In this document: positions 59,521-60,229 of the stretch, one piece after another
How positions within the stretch are numbered: the first letter of the stretch is position 1
Layout: every line of letters starts with the position of its first letter
NCBI GenBank assembly: GCA_051453625.1
Contig: JBOZIK010000001.1
Location: 32,355,501-32,415,729, forward strand
Length of the DNA stretch: 60,229 nucleotides
Reading direction: 5' to 3'
From: Welwitschia mirabilis
Taxonomy: Eukaryota > Gnetophyta > Gnetopsida > Welwitschiales
Notes under the pieces: model-generated
Database searches by the model: none
What the model was told of the DNA's origin: nothing
What the model saw: only the letters and a program-made list of their open reading frames with translations
Translations under genes and position numbers: made by a program

Positions 59521-60010
59521 CTTGCTTTTGAAACTCGTAAGGATAAAATCTCTTCCGAATCTATTATTATAGGTCCTGATTGAAACAAAAACTTTGAACT
59601 TATGTGTGATGTAAGAAATGTTGCTGTGGGGGGGTTCTCAGTCAAAAATATGAGAATCGGTTTAACATCATATCTTACCTTAGCAAAACATTGACAAGTG
59701 TCCAAACCAACTATACTACCACTGAGAGAGAAATGCTTACTATCATTTTTTACTTGGATTATCTTTGACACTATCTTCTCAGGTTCTACATCAATGTCTA
59801 CATAGACCATGCAATCATTCATTATCTCATGAAAAAGAAAGATTCTAGTGCCAAACTTATTAGATGGATACTTTTAATGCAAGAATTTAATCTTACCATA
59901 ATTGATAAGGCTGGAAAACATAATAGCATGGTTGACCATCTTTCTCGTCTTACTTACTCCATTGATGAAACTCACATTGATCATTCCTTTCTTAATGAGT
60001 AACTCTTTGC
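59521..60010 (+). pseudogene. Element D RNase H
   Basis: Pieces in different frames: CQLAFETRKDKISSESIII, 'LMCDVRNVAVGG' (the Asp of the first catalytic block), YLSKTLTSVQTNYTTTEREM (read across a shift near 59640-59740), then 'YFINVYIDHAIIHYLMKKKD'-like sequence in parts and IIDKAGKHNSMVDHLSRL at about 59900-59955, the RNase H close. G-run GGGGGGG at 59627-59633 probably marks an insertion error or slip. Confidence 0.75.
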
Positions 60011-60229
60011 AATTATACAATTATATGCTATCTCTTCTTCTCACCCTGCTGCTTAGTATGTTGATATCGTCAATTATCTAGTAACTATAAAAACCCCTCA
60101 TCACTAGAATCAAAATCAATAAAAAACTTTCCTCCATAGGATTGGTTATTATAAGTAGAATGAGCCACATCTTTATAGACAGTGCAAAGATCAAATTATC
60201 TGTAAATGTATGCCTGAATAGAAAACTTT
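60011..60229 (+). pseudogene. Element D start of integrase (cut by window end)
   Basis: Collinear with 26920-27110 of E. The last legible block is NEPHLYRQCKDQIICKCMPE (60161-60220), which in Athila-type elements stands just before the integrase zinc-binding domain. Stops at expected Trp and Gln positions. Confidence 0.75.

Larger units (their letters stand above)
53514..60229 (+). mobile_element. Element D: Ty3/Athila-type LTR retrotransposon, 5' 6.7 kb
   Basis: The best-preserved Ty3 copy: 5' LTR, primer site, leader, gag, PR, RT, RNase H and the start of INT, then the window ends. Frames stay open for longer than in A, B, C, E or F and catalytic residues of PR and RT are intact, but stops and shifts remain and the gag zinc knuckle is lost. 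Two N runs (57326-57630 and 58773-59071) interrupt PR and RT, the second with duplicated flanks. Confidence 0.85.

Noticed and set aside
59469-59822. 117-codon minus-strand frame
   Set aside because: Shadow of RT/RNase H of element D on the plus strand.
1-60229. tRNA, rRNA or host gene with introns
   Set aside because: No cloverleaf-type segment, rRNA block or exon-like conserved protein was seen on either strand; the tRNA-Asp-like strings are primer sites beside LTRs.

Overview
The window looks like AT-rich, gene-poor plant heterochromatin. I see no host gene, tRNA or rRNA. Almost everything recognisable is LTR retrotransposon: at least six Ty3 copies of the plant Athila/Tat type (A, B, C, D, E, F), a second Ty3 gag family (G), a Ty1/copia copy or pair of copies (H) and a fainter copia remnant. 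All carry stops and frameshifts. Species cannot be named from this sequence.

Layout. 1-14767 (+): the broken tail of element A runs through its polypurine tract into an LTR that also serves as 5' LTR of element B (1949-14767, about 12.8 kb: LTR, gag, PR, RT, RNase H, INT, long 3' spacer, LTR). 14920-16065 (-): an unrelated coding remnant cut by the next LTR. 16066-32138 (+): a nested pair. Element C (LTR 16066-17314, gag, PR) is split just before its RT by element E (21054-31506, about 10.5 kb, both LTRs present). C resumes at 31507 and is lost after its RT active site. 34300-39400 (-): element G with gag, PR region, tRNA-Asp-type primer site and probable LTR. 39775-45200: microsatellites, a weak minus-strand copia remnant and a palindrome-rich cluster. 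46087-50564 (-): element F, ending in its 5' LTR, which abuts copia H (50565-53280, +). 53514-60229 (+): element D, the best-preserved copy, with LTR, primer site, gag, PR, RT, RNase H and the start of INT; it leaves the window without a 3' LTR.

The proteins belong to one replication cycle: gag packages RNA, PR cuts the polyprotein, RT/RNase H copies RNA primed by tRNA-Asp, and INT inserts the DNA. No copy here looks able to do this now. Hand counts over short ungapped stretches give about 19% difference between the two LTRs of E and of B, so both are old.

The most unusual signal is a degenerate dyad-symmetric module (arms like CTRTCRTCC and GGAYGAYAG around CATGAY). It recurs in the LTRs, leaders, PR-RT spacers and 3' spacers of these Ty3 copies, and in element D is read in frame.

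Assembly gaps (N runs): 497-596, 9126-9269, 20271-20798, 24734-24743, 25061-25160, 31079-31113, 33219-34212, 45233-45732, 45987-46086, 55690-55699, 57326-57630, 58773-59071. Three of them have duplicated flanks, so local structure there is uncertain.
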